DNA of 64,000 nt. It comes from G963665185 sp049723905 (lineage in GTDB: Bacteria; Desulfobacterota; Desulfovibrionia; Desulfovibrionales; Desulfovibrionaceae). The position numbers and the translations under genes are program-made. Each line of letters starts with the position of its first letter. The first letter of the stretch is position 1. Shown piece after piece: positions 42,572 to 51,850 of the stretch. The notes under the pieces were generated by a model. The model was not told the origin of the DNA, did not search any database, and worked only from the letters and a program-made list of their open reading frames with translations. The stretch covers positions 2,046,001 through 2,110,000 of the forward strand of contig NZ_JBJKFD010000001.1 in assembly GCF_049723905.1 (NCBI RefSeq), given 5' to 3'.

Positions 42572-43337
42572 CCAGACCATCGCCCTGGCCCGCACAGCCG
42601 CGGACCGCATTCTTGAGTTTTTCGAACCAGCCGACAGCAGGCCAGCGGATTTTCACCAGGCCGGGATTGAACGCAAAAAGGACGGAAGCCCGGTCACCCT
42701 GGCGGACAAGGGTTCCGACGCCATTCTCCGGGCAGGACTTGCCAATATATTTCCAGAAATCCACATAGTATCCGAAGAAACCGCCCTCCCCGCCCCGGAT
42801 GAACGTCGCCAATGGAAAGAATTTCTGCTGGTCGATCCGCTGGACGGCACCAAGGAGTTCATTGCCGGACGCAACGAGTTCTGCATCTGCATCGGGCTGG
42901 TTCGGGACGGCCACCCGGCATGGGGTCTGATTTTTCTCCCGGTAACCGGAGACGCTTATTACGGCGGCAAGGGAGTGGGCGCATACCATCGCTTCTCCGA
43001 CGGAACAACGCAGGCAATCCAATCCTCGGGACGGACCGAGGAGCAGGGACTGCGCGTACTGCTCAGCCGTTCGCATCCCTCGTCCGGGATGGACGAAGCA
43101 CTGGCGGACAGAAACATTGTGGAACGTCTGAACGTGGGCGGGGCCGTGAAGTTCTGCCGCATCGCCGACGGCACGGCCGACCTGTACCAACGCTTCAACC
43201 CCACCATGGAATGGGATACCGCAGCAGGACAGGCTATTGTGGAAGGTGCGGGCGGAAGCCTCACTGCGCTGGACGGCGGTGATTTTCCCTACAACAAGAA
43301 AAGCCTGAAGAATCCGGGGTTCATCTGCAGGGGATAA
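42540..43337 (+). CDS. cysQ: 3'(2'),5'-bisphosphate nucleotidase CysQ
   Basis: A 265-residue inositol monophosphatase-superfamily enzyme that removes the 3'-phosphate of PAP/PAPS. VTLADKGSDAIL, IVSEET, the metal-binding DPLDGTKEFIAGRNEFC and the C-terminal EWDTAAGQAIVEGAGG are the family motifs. It begins with GTG at 42540, preceded by GGGAG, inside the end of the upstream gene. In a sulfate reducer, which uses APS rather than PAPS, its role may be recycling of PAP from coenzyme A transfer. Confidence 0.93.
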   Translation: MNTTPTQQEIDQTIALARTAADRILEFFEPADSRPADFHQAGIERKKDGSPVTLADKGSDAILRAGLANIFPEIHIVSEETALPAPDERRQWKEFLLVDPLDGTKEFIAGRNEFCICIGLVRDGHPAWGLIFLPVTGDAYYGGKGVGAYHRFSDGTTQAIQSSGRTEEQGLRVLLSRSHPSSGMDEALADRNIVERLNVGGAVKFCRIADGTADLYQRFNPTMEWDTAAGQAIVEGAGGSLTALDGGDFPYNKKSLKNPGFICRG

Positions 43338-43606
43338 AAGCCATATCCTCCCAGGCTGCGGCCAAGGGCACGAGAGCGGCCAGGGGCACTAAAACAGCCA
43401 TGACCGCGAGAGCGGCCTTGCCTCAAACGGCCCGGCCCTTCACGTATCAGAAATGACGCGGCCGCCTGAATTTTCCTCACCACTGAGAATTGTGGCTCCC
43501 ACATTTTTTTGCGCAGCCAAATTGATTGAACCTTGCGGTCAATCTGCCATCCATGGTGTGGTCCAGAAAAATTTTGCAGACGGGAATGGGGTGGATCGAG
43601 AGAATA

Positions 43607-44146
43607 TTACGGAAACTGCTTTTTCTTCTCGCAGCTCTGGATTGTCACCCGCTGGCTGCAGAAGGACATGCCCACTTCGGCAGAGACGCAACGGCCTTCG
43701 TTATCTATTGTATACGGCACGGTCACGCGGATTTTCCCCCAGGCCGGGGAAGCCAGGACCACACTGTGATATTCCGCAAAACAATAGAAATCCGACGCCT
43801 TGGAGGCATAGAAGGCATTGAACCGCAAGGCATTGTCCTTGCGTCCGATAAAATTGAAATCTCTGTAGTACTTGCAGGAAACCGCACCCAGAGCCTTCTG
43901 GCAGATGTCGCGGTAGAGGGCAGACGGATCGAATTCTTCTTCGTCCAGCGGAGGAGCGGGAAGGCGGAAAGGAAGGTCGCCGAGTTTTTCCGTGGCGTTA
44001 AGGATGTGTTCGTCCGGTTCCGGTGGATTCCCTATCGGCGGAGGCGCAGCTGTAGAACCGGTGGCGTTTTCCGCCCCGAATGCCGTCCCACAGGCTCCCA
44101 AAAGAAGCATCAGGACAATCAGACCTGCAGTTCTGCGCATGCGCAT
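43607..44146 (-). CDS. Hypothetical lipoprotein
   Basis: A 179-residue secreted protein. A lipoprotein signal (MRMRRTAGLIVLMLLLGAC, lipobox LGAC) is followed by a Pro-rich linker (APPPIGNPPEPDEH) and a domain with five cysteines (DICQKALGAVSCKYY, FYCFAEY, GRCVS, SFCSQ, QSCEKK). The start at 44146 fits the signal peptide; a Met two codons later is equally possible. No family recognised. It lies five bases after a small upstream frame and may be co-transcribed with cheX. Confidence 0.75.
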   Translation of the reverse strand: MRMRRTAGLIVLMLLLGACGTAFGAENATGSTAAPPPIGNPPEPDEHILNATEKLGDLPFRLPAPPLDEEEFDPSALYRDICQKALGAVSCKYYRDFNFIGRKDNALRFNAFYASKASDFYCFAEYHSVVLASPAWGKIRVTVPYTIDNEGRCVSAEVGMSFCSQRVTIQSCEKKKQFP

Positions 44147-44150
44147 TTCC

Positions 44151-44357
44151 CTACTTGAGGTAAAGAAATATCTGAAACCCCACGGGCGAGTCGGTTTCGC
44201 ACTGGCGTTTGCACCCGGCACACTGGTAGCTGCCTTCCTTGAAATACCAGACAGCTTTGCGAGGGCTGGGACAACCAAAGGTAGCATACACGGACGAGTC
44301 CACTGTGCCCCTGAAAAGGCGATACCCCGAGTTCCTGAGATATTTGACGAAACGCAT
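44151..44357 (-). CDS. Possible small cysteine-containing protein
   Basis: A 68-residue frame between cheX and the lipoprotein gene, ending five bases before the latter's start. It contains CAGCKRQC and aromatic residues (AVWYFKEGSYQC), which looks more like a protein than a chance frame, but its ribosome site is poor. If it were real it would be translated with the lipoprotein. Weak call. Confidence 0.4.
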   Translation of the reverse strand: MRFVKYLRNSGYRLFRGTVDSSVYATFGCPSPRKAVWYFKEGSYQCAGCKRQCETDSPVGFQIFLYLK

Positions 44358-44389
44358 GAATGCCGCGTCCGTTCCTTGGGTTCGGGTCG

Positions 44390-44848
44390 CTACTCGAAGC
44401 TGACTTCCACTGTGAAGTCGCCTGCCTCTGTAGAAAAAGGTACAGCCATTATGGGACTTTTGGACACATGCTGGATGGTGTGGTTGGTGCCCATGATAAC
44501 CGTAGGCGTGGCCGCCTGAAAAACATATCCCATTTCCGAAAGGCCGCGACGGGCCTGCCCGGAAATCATGTTGGTCAGCTCACCGACGGCATCCTTCACG
44601 TCCTGTACGATATCCTCGATGTCTCCACCAAGCATGTTCTTGACGATATTGACTGCACAATCTTTTGTAAACGTAACGGAAATGGTTCCATTTTTTTCGC
44701 CGGTTATACCTATCACGCCGGTCACATCCCCACGGGCGACATTGTCCTTCTTAACAAAGGGCTTCCCAGGTACGGGAGTAATCATGGCCATTGTGGAGAG
44801 AACATCCGTGGTGGCTTTTATGAACGGCTTGGCAACATTGATATCCAC
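44390..44848 (-). CDS. cheX: Chemotaxis protein CheX (CheY-P phosphatase type)
   Basis: A 152-residue CheX/CheC-class protein that dephosphorylates response regulators. The catalytic ExxN motif is E90-L-T-N93 in DAVGELTNMISGQARRGL. TNIVKNMLGGDIED and the beta strands GVIGITGEKNGTISVTF fit the fold. It is divergent from the REC-GGDEF gene, whose receiver domain is a possible substrate. A 23-bp palindrome lies between the two. Confidence 0.88.
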   Translation of the reverse strand: MDINVAKPFIKATTDVLSTMAMITPVPGKPFVKKDNVARGDVTGVIGITGEKNGTISVTFTKDCAVNIVKNMLGGDIEDIVQDVKDAVGELTNMISGQARRGLSEMGYVFQAATPTVIMGTNHTIQHVSKSPIMAVPFSTEAGDFTVEVSFE

Positions 44849-44990
44849 TTGGGAACTCCTGGATGCTAACGCATCACCATGCTTGGCAGTAATGAGTAAC
44901 TTTGGGACCGAACATGCCGGTCATAAAAATATGTCCTGCAACCTCTTTCAATTCCTCATTAACGCGGAAATGTGACGATCAACAGGCCCA

Positions 44991-45013
44991 GAGTTGAATA
45001 GTATATTCAACTC
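44991..45013. promoter_or_regulatory. Perfect palindrome between cheX and the GGDEF gene
   Basis: GAGTTGAATA (44991-45000) and TATTCAACTC (45004-45013) surround GTA. It lies 143 bases upstream of cheX and about 200 upstream of the GGDEF gene, a likely operator for one or both. The rest of the 44849-45215 spacer shows no gene. Confidence 0.6.
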
Positions 45014-45215
45014 CCGCCCCATGGCAAGTCTGATTTGCCCGGCAAGGCACCACTTCCGCGGAGAGTACACTACATTTTTCATAGTTCGAACCGGCATCAG
45101 AAGGAAATTATAATCCTAACGTTATTGGCGTGAAACGCCGATTATGCCATACAGAAAGTTCATAAAAGGAAATGTCAGTTTTCAGGTCCGTTAATCCGGG
45201 GAGAAAATACGGCAG

Positions 45216-46496
45216 ATGAACAAGCGAGATGTGAACAAAGGACGCAAAATCCGAGGGATCTCCATCCTGCATGTGGAAGATGACCCCATTATTCAATTGC
45301 ACCTGCGCACAATTCTGGAGCCTCTTGTAGAAGTTCTCCACGCGGCAAATAACGGTGCGCAGGGGTTCAAAAAGTTTTGTGCCGAATCGCCGGATATCGT
45401 CATCACGGATATCCGCATGCCGGAAATGGACGGCATGGAAATGGCCGCCAACATCCGTTCCATGTCTCCCCACACGCCCATCGTGGTCACCAGCGCATAC
45501 AACGATTCAGACTATCTGCTGCGTTCCATAGAACTGAATGTGGACAAATACATCATCAAGCCGTTCGACCAGGACGCGGTGGTCGAATTGATAACGCATA
45601 TTGCCGAGTCGCTTCTTGCCGAACGAAGGCTGCAGGAAGCCAATCGTCTGAATAAATTTCTCCTGGACATCAACCCCAACTTCATCGTCACCATGGCCGA
45701 TGGACAGGTCGATTACATCAACACCACCTTTCTCAAATACCTGGGCTTTGACAGCCTGGAGAGCTTTCGCCTGAGCGGCGCAGACCTCGATTCCTTTATT
45801 TTTCCCGTGGACGAGGACAACAACGAAGACCTTACGCTGGAAGGACTTTCCACTACCGAATGCTCGGGGAAAATGGTCCGGCTCAACAGCCCCGTGCCCG
45901 ATTCCGGCCAGGGATATTTTCTGGTGTCCAGCAACCGGCTTCCCGACTCCGAAGTCTATGTGGTGAGCTTTACGGACATCACCCGGCTGGAAGTGGAAAA
46001 ACAGAGCCTGGCCTTTCAGGCAGCCACGGACCACCTTACCGGGCTGTGCAACCGCATGACCTTCACCCGGCTGCTTGCCGAAGAAATCGGCCGGGTCAAA
46101 CGCCACACCCTGACCTCCAGCCTGATCATGTTCGATTTGGACGACTTCAAACACGTCAACGATACCTTCGGCCATAACGTGGGCGACCAAGTGCTCATCG
46201 ACGTCGCCGCAATCATCGGCAAAAGCATCCGCCAGGGAGATATTCTTTCACGCTGGGGCGGCGAAGAATTTCTTTTGCTCGCACCGGGGTGCGACAACGA
46301 CCAGGCCCGAGGACTTGCGGAAAAACTGCGTACAGTCATGGAAGACAATTCGTTCGGAGGCCAGCCCTCGGTTACCGCCAGCTTCGGGGCCACCCGCATT
46401 CTGCCCGACGAGACGGTAACAGACCTTGTGGAGCGCGTGGACAGGGCCATGTACCGGTCGAAAACCGACGGAAAAAACCGGGTCACCGTGCTGTAG
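45216..46496 (+). CDS. Response regulator diguanylate cyclase (REC-PAS-GGDEF)
   Basis: A 426-residue signalling protein. The receiver domain (about residues 12-130) has the acidic pair in HVEDDP, the phospho-acceptor D in VITDIRMPEMDG and K in YIIKPFD. A PAS-like sensor spans about 145-260. The C-terminal cyclase has RWGGEEF (active GGEEF) and RQGD five residues before it, a feedback-inhibition I-site. It should make cyclic-di-GMP when activated by an unlinked kinase. PilZ at 25 kb is a possible receptor. Confidence 0.94.
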   Translation: MNKRDVNKGRKIRGISILHVEDDPIIQLHLRTILEPLVEVLHAANNGAQGFKKFCAESPDIVITDIRMPEMDGMEMAANIRSMSPHTPIVVTSAYNDSDYLLRSIELNVDKYIIKPFDQDAVVELITHIAESLLAERRLQEANRLNKFLLDINPNFIVTMADGQVDYINTTFLKYLGFDSLESFRLSGADLDSFIFPVDEDNNEDLTLEGLSTTECSGKMVRLNSPVPDSGQGYFLVSSNRLPDSEVYVVSFTDITRLEVEKQSLAFQAATDHLTGLCNRMTFTRLLAEEIGRVKRHTLTSSLIMFDLDDFKHVNDTFGHNVGDQVLIDVAAIIGKSIRQGDILSRWGGEEFLLLAPGCDNDQARGLAEKLRTVMEDNSFGGQPSVTASFGATRILPDETVTDLVERVDRAMYRSKTDGKNRVTVL

Positions 46497-46547
46497 TTCC
46501 CCGAAACGACCGGTCCTCTGCTCCACTCTGGACAAAAAAACCCGACC

Positions 46548-47507
46548 TCAAAACAAACGCGTGTTTTTTACGGAACGCCGCAACCGCTTGAAGGCAAACG
46601 CGCCCACAACCACCCCTACTGCCAGTTCAAGCCCCAACAAAAGCATGCTCGGGTCCGTAACCGAAGACAATGAATAGATTATAGGCAGTGCACCATAATA
46701 CATGAAAATAGTGGCCCAGCCGAGTGCCAGCACGCCGATGGCACGCTGCGGGGGAAATACCAACGCCCCGGCAAGCCGCACCAACAGCTTTGCCAACAGC
46801 AGGTAAAAAGCCAGACCCAGCAGTGCAGTGCCCGCAATTAAAAATATCCATTGGGGGATATGCAGCCCTTTACAGAAAAACACTATATCACTGTCGTCAT
46901 GAAACATTGTTCTGGCCGGTATGTAGGACCAAAGCTGGGCCAGATTGTGCACCGCGTTCCAGAACAGAAAATAGGCCCACAGCGTGTGCCGCCGCATATC
47001 CATGGTTTTCAGAAGCCAAAGGCAGACCACGGCAAGGATAAGATTCGTCAGCGGTCCCCCTCCGCCGACAAACGCGGCCTTTATCCCCTGCCCCGAAGAA
47101 AAAAGATGGTCATAGAAGCCGCCGTCATCCACCGCATAAATTCCCTTCATAATCCAACCATGACCATAATGAATGTCGAAAATACTGCCTGTACGCACCC
47201 CCAGGCAATTTGCCCACAAAGCATGAGACCACTCGTGGAGCAACAGGGAACACACTTTGGCCACCAGATAGAACACCGTTGTTGCCAAAAGAAAATGTTC
47301 AGGCCTTTGCAGCCATACCGGAACGGTCAAATCCGGTTCTTCCCAGAAAGGCAACAAAGACAAAACGGCAAGCCCCCCGCCCCCAAAGAGTAGCAGCAAG
47401 GTATAAACGGTAGACGAACCAAATACGGCCGAAAGGTAATAGCCGCAGAAGGCCGAGACCGTCAGCAGCAGCGCCAAAGCGTGTACTCCTCTGAAATGAC
47501 TACTCAT
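46548..47507 (-). CDS. M50-like integral membrane metalloprotease
   Basis: A 319-residue polytopic protein with about seven hydrophobic segments. HEWSHA in the third segment region (LLHEWSHALWANCLG) is an HExxH zinc site inside the membrane, and GPLTNLIL (GGGGPLTNL) recalls the second metal-binding NPxxN-like motif of M50 proteases in altered form. No PDZ domain is present. Substrate unknown. It is convergent with the GGDEF gene. Confidence 0.75.
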   Translation of the reverse strand: MSSHFRGVHALALLLTVSAFCGYYLSAVFGSSTVYTLLLLFGGGGLAVLSLLPFWEEPDLTVPVWLQRPEHFLLATTVFYLVAKVCSLLLHEWSHALWANCLGVRTGSIFDIHYGHGWIMKGIYAVDDGGFYDHLFSSGQGIKAAFVGGGGPLTNLILAVVCLWLLKTMDMRRHTLWAYFLFWNAVHNLAQLWSYIPARTMFHDDSDIVFFCKGLHIPQWIFLIAGTALLGLAFYLLLAKLLVRLAGALVFPPQRAIGVLALGWATIFMYYGALPIIYSLSSVTDPSMLLLGLELAVGVVVGAFAFKRLRRSVKNTRLF

Positions 47508-47750
47508 CGTCTTCTCCGGTTAGATCCGCCTATCCCCCTGGATCGATCCTAGATGGTAAGGAGCAGTGTATACACAAAACAGCACTTTTTCCATTCCATT
47601 TGTCAAATTCCTTCTCCCGCGGATTATTCTTTTTGGCAAAAGACTATTTTTTAAGTGGGAAATTATGCTACACTAAAATTCCTCTTAAAGCTGCAATCGA
47701 AAAAACATTGTGTCGCGCATTCTTCTGCTATCATAGGGAGGATACCCGGT

Positions 47751-49745
47751 ATGCGCCTGAGAACAAAGATGACACTTATGCAGATCATCTCGACAGTGGT
47801 GGCCATAGGTACTCTGAGCTGGATTTTCGTATACCAGATTACCGAGTACGCCGAAGTCGAGATGCAGACCTTCCGCTCCGACACACTTGCGGAAAAAAAG
47901 CTCCAACTTAAAGACTTCGTCCAGATGGCAACCGGAACAGTGGAAAGCTACTACAATCGTTCCCAGGATATCGAAGGACTCAAAAAGGCCAAGCTGGACG
48001 ACCTGAAGCGGCTGGTGGACGCGGTCTACGGCCAGGTCAGCGCGTATTACAAGCGCAACAAGAACAGGATCTCCGAAAAAGAGCTGCTCAAGGGGCTGAA
48101 CGAACTCGTTGTCCCTGCCCGATACGACGACGGCAACTACATCTGGGTGCACGACCTCGACAACATCATGCTGGCCCACCCTTCCGACAAACTTGCAGGC
48201 AAAGACGCCAGCCAGCTTACGGATAAAAAAGGAAGCCGGATCGTCAGCGACATGACCGAAGTCGCCAAGGCACACGGTTCCGGCATGACCTCATATTGGT
48301 GGGCCAAACCCGGCGAGGAGGAGCCAAAACTCAAGATTTCCTACGTGCGCCTGCTCAAGGAGGCCGGATGGATAGTGGGCACGGGCGCATGGATAGAAGA
48401 CATCACCTCGGCAATGAAAGCCGAAGCGCTGCAGCAGCTTGCCAAGATGCGCCAGTCGGACGGCAACTATTTCTGGGTCAACAACCTTGAACCCAGGGTG
48501 ATAATGAATCCGGCAAATCCGGCCCTCGACGGCAAACTGGTCGGCGACATGCAGGACACCAAGGGCAAATACTTTTTCCGCGCCATGGTCGACACGGTCC
48601 AATCCTCCGGACAAGGCTACGTACCCTATTACTGGACCAAACCCGGCCAAAAAGGCGACGTGCCCAAACTTTCCTTTGTGAAGCTTTTCAAGCCATGGGA
48701 ATGGGTCATCGGCATGGGGGTCTACATCGACGACATCGACAAAGCCGTGCTTGCCAAGAAAAAGGCCCTCGACGCCACAGTCCAGTCCATTATCTTCATC
48801 ATACTCGGCATTTCCCTCCTGTTCGTTACGGCGGGCGTGGTGGTCGGCCTGTTGGGATCACGCTCCGTCATCCGCGCCATTGGTGGCGAACCCAACGACA
48901 TTGCGGAAGTGGCGGACGCCATTTCCAAGGGCGACCTGACCATTGCGGAAAACGATGAAAGCCACAGGGAGGCCACGGGCATTCTTCAGTCCATGAAGGA
49001 GATGGCGGACAACCTCAACAACGTGGTCGGCGATGTACAAAGTGCCACGGACAACCTGGCTGCCAGCAGCGAGGAGCTTTCCACCTCCTCCGAAGTGCTC
49101 TCCCAGTCCACCACGGAACAGTCCGCCTCCATAGAGGAGGTATCCTCCTCGCTGAGCCTGATTGTGGAGTCCATACACGACAATGTGAAAAACGCCGAAT
49201 CCACCCGGCAAACAGCCGAAACCTCCAACCAGGAAATCCATTCGGGCGAGGCCACGGTCCGCCAGGCCATCAACGCCATGCGGAAGATTGCGGAAAAAAT
49301 CGTCTTTATCGAGGAAATAGCCAGACAGACCAACCTGCTTGCCCTCAATGCCGCCATAGAAGCCGCACGGGCCGGAGAAAACGGCAAGGGATTCGCCGTG
49401 GTTGCCGCGGAAGTGCGCAAGCTGGCGGAACGCAGTGCAGCCACCGCCCAGGAGATCAACGAACTTTCCGCAACCAGTGTGGACATTGCGGAAAAAACCG
49501 GAGAACTCTTTGCCCGGATCAAACCGGAAATAGCCAGCACCACGGAACGCATCCAAAAGGTGGCCCGTCTCTGCGCCGAGCAGCAGGAAGGTGCGGTCCG
49601 GATAGAAAAGGCAGTGGCGCAGTTCAACGCCACCATCCAGCAGAATGCCGGGGCTTCCGAGGAGATGGCCGCCACATCAGAAGAGTTGGCCAGCCAGGCG
49701 GCTTCGCTGCAGGGTACGCTGCGCTATTTTACCGTGAAGAAATAA
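47751..49745 (+). CDS. Methyl-accepting chemotaxis protein with tandem Cache domains
   Basis: A 664-residue chemoreceptor. One transmembrane helix starts at about residue 9; two Cache-type domains follow (GNYIWVHDLDNIMLAHPSDKLAG and GNYFWVNNLEPRVIMNPANPALDG are the repeated cores), then a second helix near residue 345, a HAMP-like segment and the signalling hairpin EEIARQTNLLALNAAIEAARAGENG. The two Cache cores likely bind small organic acids. No CheR-tethering pentapeptide is at the C-terminus (ends RYFTVKK). The start at 47751 has AGGGAGGA upstream; a longer reading would add 32 unrelated residues. Confidence 0.93.
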   Translation: MRLRTKMTLMQIISTVVAIGTLSWIFVYQITEYAEVEMQTFRSDTLAEKKLQLKDFVQMATGTVESYYNRSQDIEGLKKAKLDDLKRLVDAVYGQVSAYYKRNKNRISEKELLKGLNELVVPARYDDGNYIWVHDLDNIMLAHPSDKLAGKDASQLTDKKGSRIVSDMTEVAKAHGSGMTSYWWAKPGEEEPKLKISYVRLLKEAGWIVGTGAWIEDITSAMKAEALQQLAKMRQSDGNYFWVNNLEPRVIMNPANPALDGKLVGDMQDTKGKYFFRAMVDTVQSSGQGYVPYYWTKPGQKGDVPKLSFVKLFKPWEWVIGMGVYIDDIDKAVLAKKKALDATVQSIIFIILGISLLFVTAGVVVGLLGSRSVIRAIGGEPNDIAEVADAISKGDLTIAENDESHREATGILQSMKEMADNLNNVVGDVQSATDNLAASSEELSTSSEVLSQSTTEQSASIEEVSSSLSLIVESIHDNVKNAESTRQTAETSNQEIHSGEATVRQAINAMRKIAEKIVFIEEIARQTNLLALNAAIEAARAGENGKGFAVVAAEVRKLAERSAATAQEINELSATSVDIAEKTGELFARIKPEIASTTERIQKVARLCAEQQEGAVRIEKAVAQFNATIQQNAGASEEMAATSEELASQAASLQGTLRYFTVKK

Positions 49746-49760
49746 GGGATGGGAGAGTAC

Positions 49761-49806
49761 GACGCGTCCGCGATCCCCGCGTACATGCGGGGACCGCGAC
49801 GGCGTC
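49761..49806. terminator. Hairpin between convergent genes
   Basis: GACGCGTCCGCGATCCCCGC pairs imperfectly with GCGGGGACCGCGACGGCGTC around GTACAT. No T-run follows, so its efficiency as a terminator is doubtful. Confidence 0.4.
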
Positions 49807-49814
49807 CGAAAGGA

Positions 49815-51785
49815 TTACAGAAGCTTCAGGTCCAGGTTGAACCGGCTGGTCCGCTTGGCCTGCGGCACCTTTTTGGGTTTGCTTTCCCTCAGGTTCACGA
49901 ACAGGCTGAATCCGGCCTGCCGCAGTTTTTCCACTTCCGATGAAATATCCAACGGCCATCCAGGGTAGACCCAATGGTTCTGCCCATAGGTCCGCACCCA
50001 CGCCACCTCTTTCATGGGGCTGTAGAACGGCTCCTCGGCCTTGACCTCGGCCGCCTTGGTCCGCGACACGCACAGCGGCCACATGCCGCCCGAAACAATA
50101 CCCAGCGGAAGCGTGCTCTGTTTGGGCAGAGCCAGCAGGTCTTCCATGGGCAGCTCGGGGCTGACAATGGCTCCGCTGAAGCCGAGACGCCGCAGCACGT
50201 CCACGGCCTGCGGCCCGGCAATATTGCAGAACGGTCCGGCCCAGGCACGGATGTTGTCCTCGGGCTTGAACAGACCGAGTTGCCAGGGTGCGCCCAAAAC
50301 AAAATTGCGGGCCTTGTTGCGCAGCAGTTCCACCAAAGTACGGCGGTACACGTCTTCCTCGTTGGGCCAGATGACCGGCGGCATCCACCACCAGATGCGG
50401 CTCACCATGGACCGCGACACGTCGCGCGCAACCATGGGACGCACCCATATGCCGGGCGCGTCGGCTATGCGCCCCTTGGGCTGGCTGCGCCAGACATCCA
50501 GGCGCACGTGACGGCTGAGCGGCTCGCAGGGAGTAAGGGGCGCGGCAGTGAAATCCGAGGCATCCTTGCCCTGGGGCGTTATGGTCGCCAGTTCATTTTC
50601 CAGACCGGCCAGAAGTTCCACAAGTTCGGGATCGCGCCGGTCGATGAGAAACACGGGGGTTCCCTTGGGCGGCAGGGCCTTTTTGGGAAAGCGCAGCTGG
50701 TAGGTTCCGCCCTTGGGCGTGTTCCTGCCCAGCTGGGCTATGCGGTGCCAGGGCTCGTCTTCGTAGCCCACGCGCAACCTGTCGCCGCGCAGCAGGGGAA
50801 GACGGGGTTTGAGCGGTGCCATGCCGTCGTTTCCCGCGCCCGTGCGTCCGGCCAGCAGGCCGGAACCGGTGTCGTCCTTGGGCGTAACAGCCGGATGCGG
50901 CTTTTGCGGAAGAAAAGAATAGTGCGTGCCCGAACGCCCCAGAGCCATGGACAGATAATCCATGGCTGCCTTTTTGCTTTCTGGGCTGTTGTTGCCGTCG
51001 CGCAGGGTGCGGTAGGCGGCAACGGTATGGTAGACGTAGTGCGCGCTCTTTTTGCGGCCTTCGATCTTCCAGCAGGTCACCTTCGGCACTTCCAGAAGCG
51101 TCTTGACCAGGAGATCCAGGGACAGGTCCCGGCAGGAAAAAAGCCGTTCCTTGTTGCCCCGGTGGGAGTACATGCGGCGGCAGGGCTGGACGCAACGTCC
51201 GCGCAGGCCGCTCTTGCCCCCAAAGTAGCTGGACCAGTAGCAGCGGCCGGAAACCGCATAGCACAAGGCTCCGTGCACGAAGAGTTCCAGGTCCATCCCT
51301 TCGGGGCATTGCTCGGCAAACTGCTTGATTTCGTCCACGTTCAGCTCGCGCGGCAAAATAACCCTGTCCACGCCCAGCTTTTCGCGGAGCATGGCCAGCC
51401 CCGCGGGATGGCTTACGTTGGCCAGGGTGGAAAGATGGATTTCCCCTTCAAAACCGGCCTGACGCGCAATGTCGATAACGCCGAGATCCTGCACGATGAG
51501 GGCATGCGGCTGGACCATGTTGTTCAACCGCTGTATGAGCCGCCCTGCCGCGTCGGCCTCGCCGGGCTTGAGCAGCACGTTCATGGGAATGTGCAGGTGT
51601 GCCCCGTGGCGCTCTGCAAGTTCGCGCAGGGCCGCCATTTCCTTAAGCGCGAAGTTGTCGGCCTGCATACGTGCGGAAAAATGTTTCAGGCCCGCGTACA
51701 CCGCGTCGGCTCCGGCGGCCAAAGCCGCCAGAAATGCCTCTTTGTCACCGGCAGGGGCGAGAATTTGTGGCTTGTGATTGTTCAT
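49815..51785 (-). CDS. U32 family protein (RlhA/TrhP-like)
   Basis: A 656-residue U32 peptidase-family protein. APAGDKEAFLAALAAGADAVYAGL at the N-terminus and DLELFVHGALCYAVSGRCYWSSYFGGKSGLRGRCVQPCRR near residue 185 are the signature, the latter with the four conserved cysteines. Members such as RlhA and TrhP introduce hydroxyl groups into rRNA or tRNA using prephenate-derived products; protease activity is doubtful for many. The C-terminal half (from about 330) is longer than in RlhA and variable. The start at 51785 fits the family; the ribosome site is poor. Confidence 0.88.
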   Translation of the reverse strand: MNNHKPQILAPAGDKEAFLAALAAGADAVYAGLKHFSARMQADNFALKEMAALRELAERHGAHLHIPMNVLLKPGEADAAGRLIQRLNNMVQPHALIVQDLGVIDIARQAGFEGEIHLSTLANVSHPAGLAMLREKLGVDRVILPRELNVDEIKQFAEQCPEGMDLELFVHGALCYAVSGRCYWSSYFGGKSGLRGRCVQPCRRMYSHRGNKERLFSCRDLSLDLLVKTLLEVPKVTCWKIEGRKKSAHYVYHTVAAYRTLRDGNNSPESKKAAMDYLSMALGRSGTHYSFLPQKPHPAVTPKDDTGSGLLAGRTGAGNDGMAPLKPRLPLLRGDRLRVGYEDEPWHRIAQLGRNTPKGGTYQLRFPKKALPPKGTPVFLIDRRDPELVELLAGLENELATITPQGKDASDFTAAPLTPCEPLSRHVRLDVWRSQPKGRIADAPGIWVRPMVARDVSRSMVSRIWWWMPPVIWPNEEDVYRRTLVELLRNKARNFVLGAPWQLGLFKPEDNIRAWAGPFCNIAGPQAVDVLRRLGFSGAIVSPELPMEDLLALPKQSTLPLGIVSGGMWPLCVSRTKAAEVKAEEPFYSPMKEVAWVRTYGQNHWVYPGWPLDISSEVEKLRQAGFSLFVNLRESKPKKVPQAKRTSRFNLDLKLL

Positions 51786-51850
51786 GTTTCTATGTGATAC
51801 TTTCAGTAGAAGGACTTTGTACAGGCTAGAATACACTATCCCTGTTTTAA

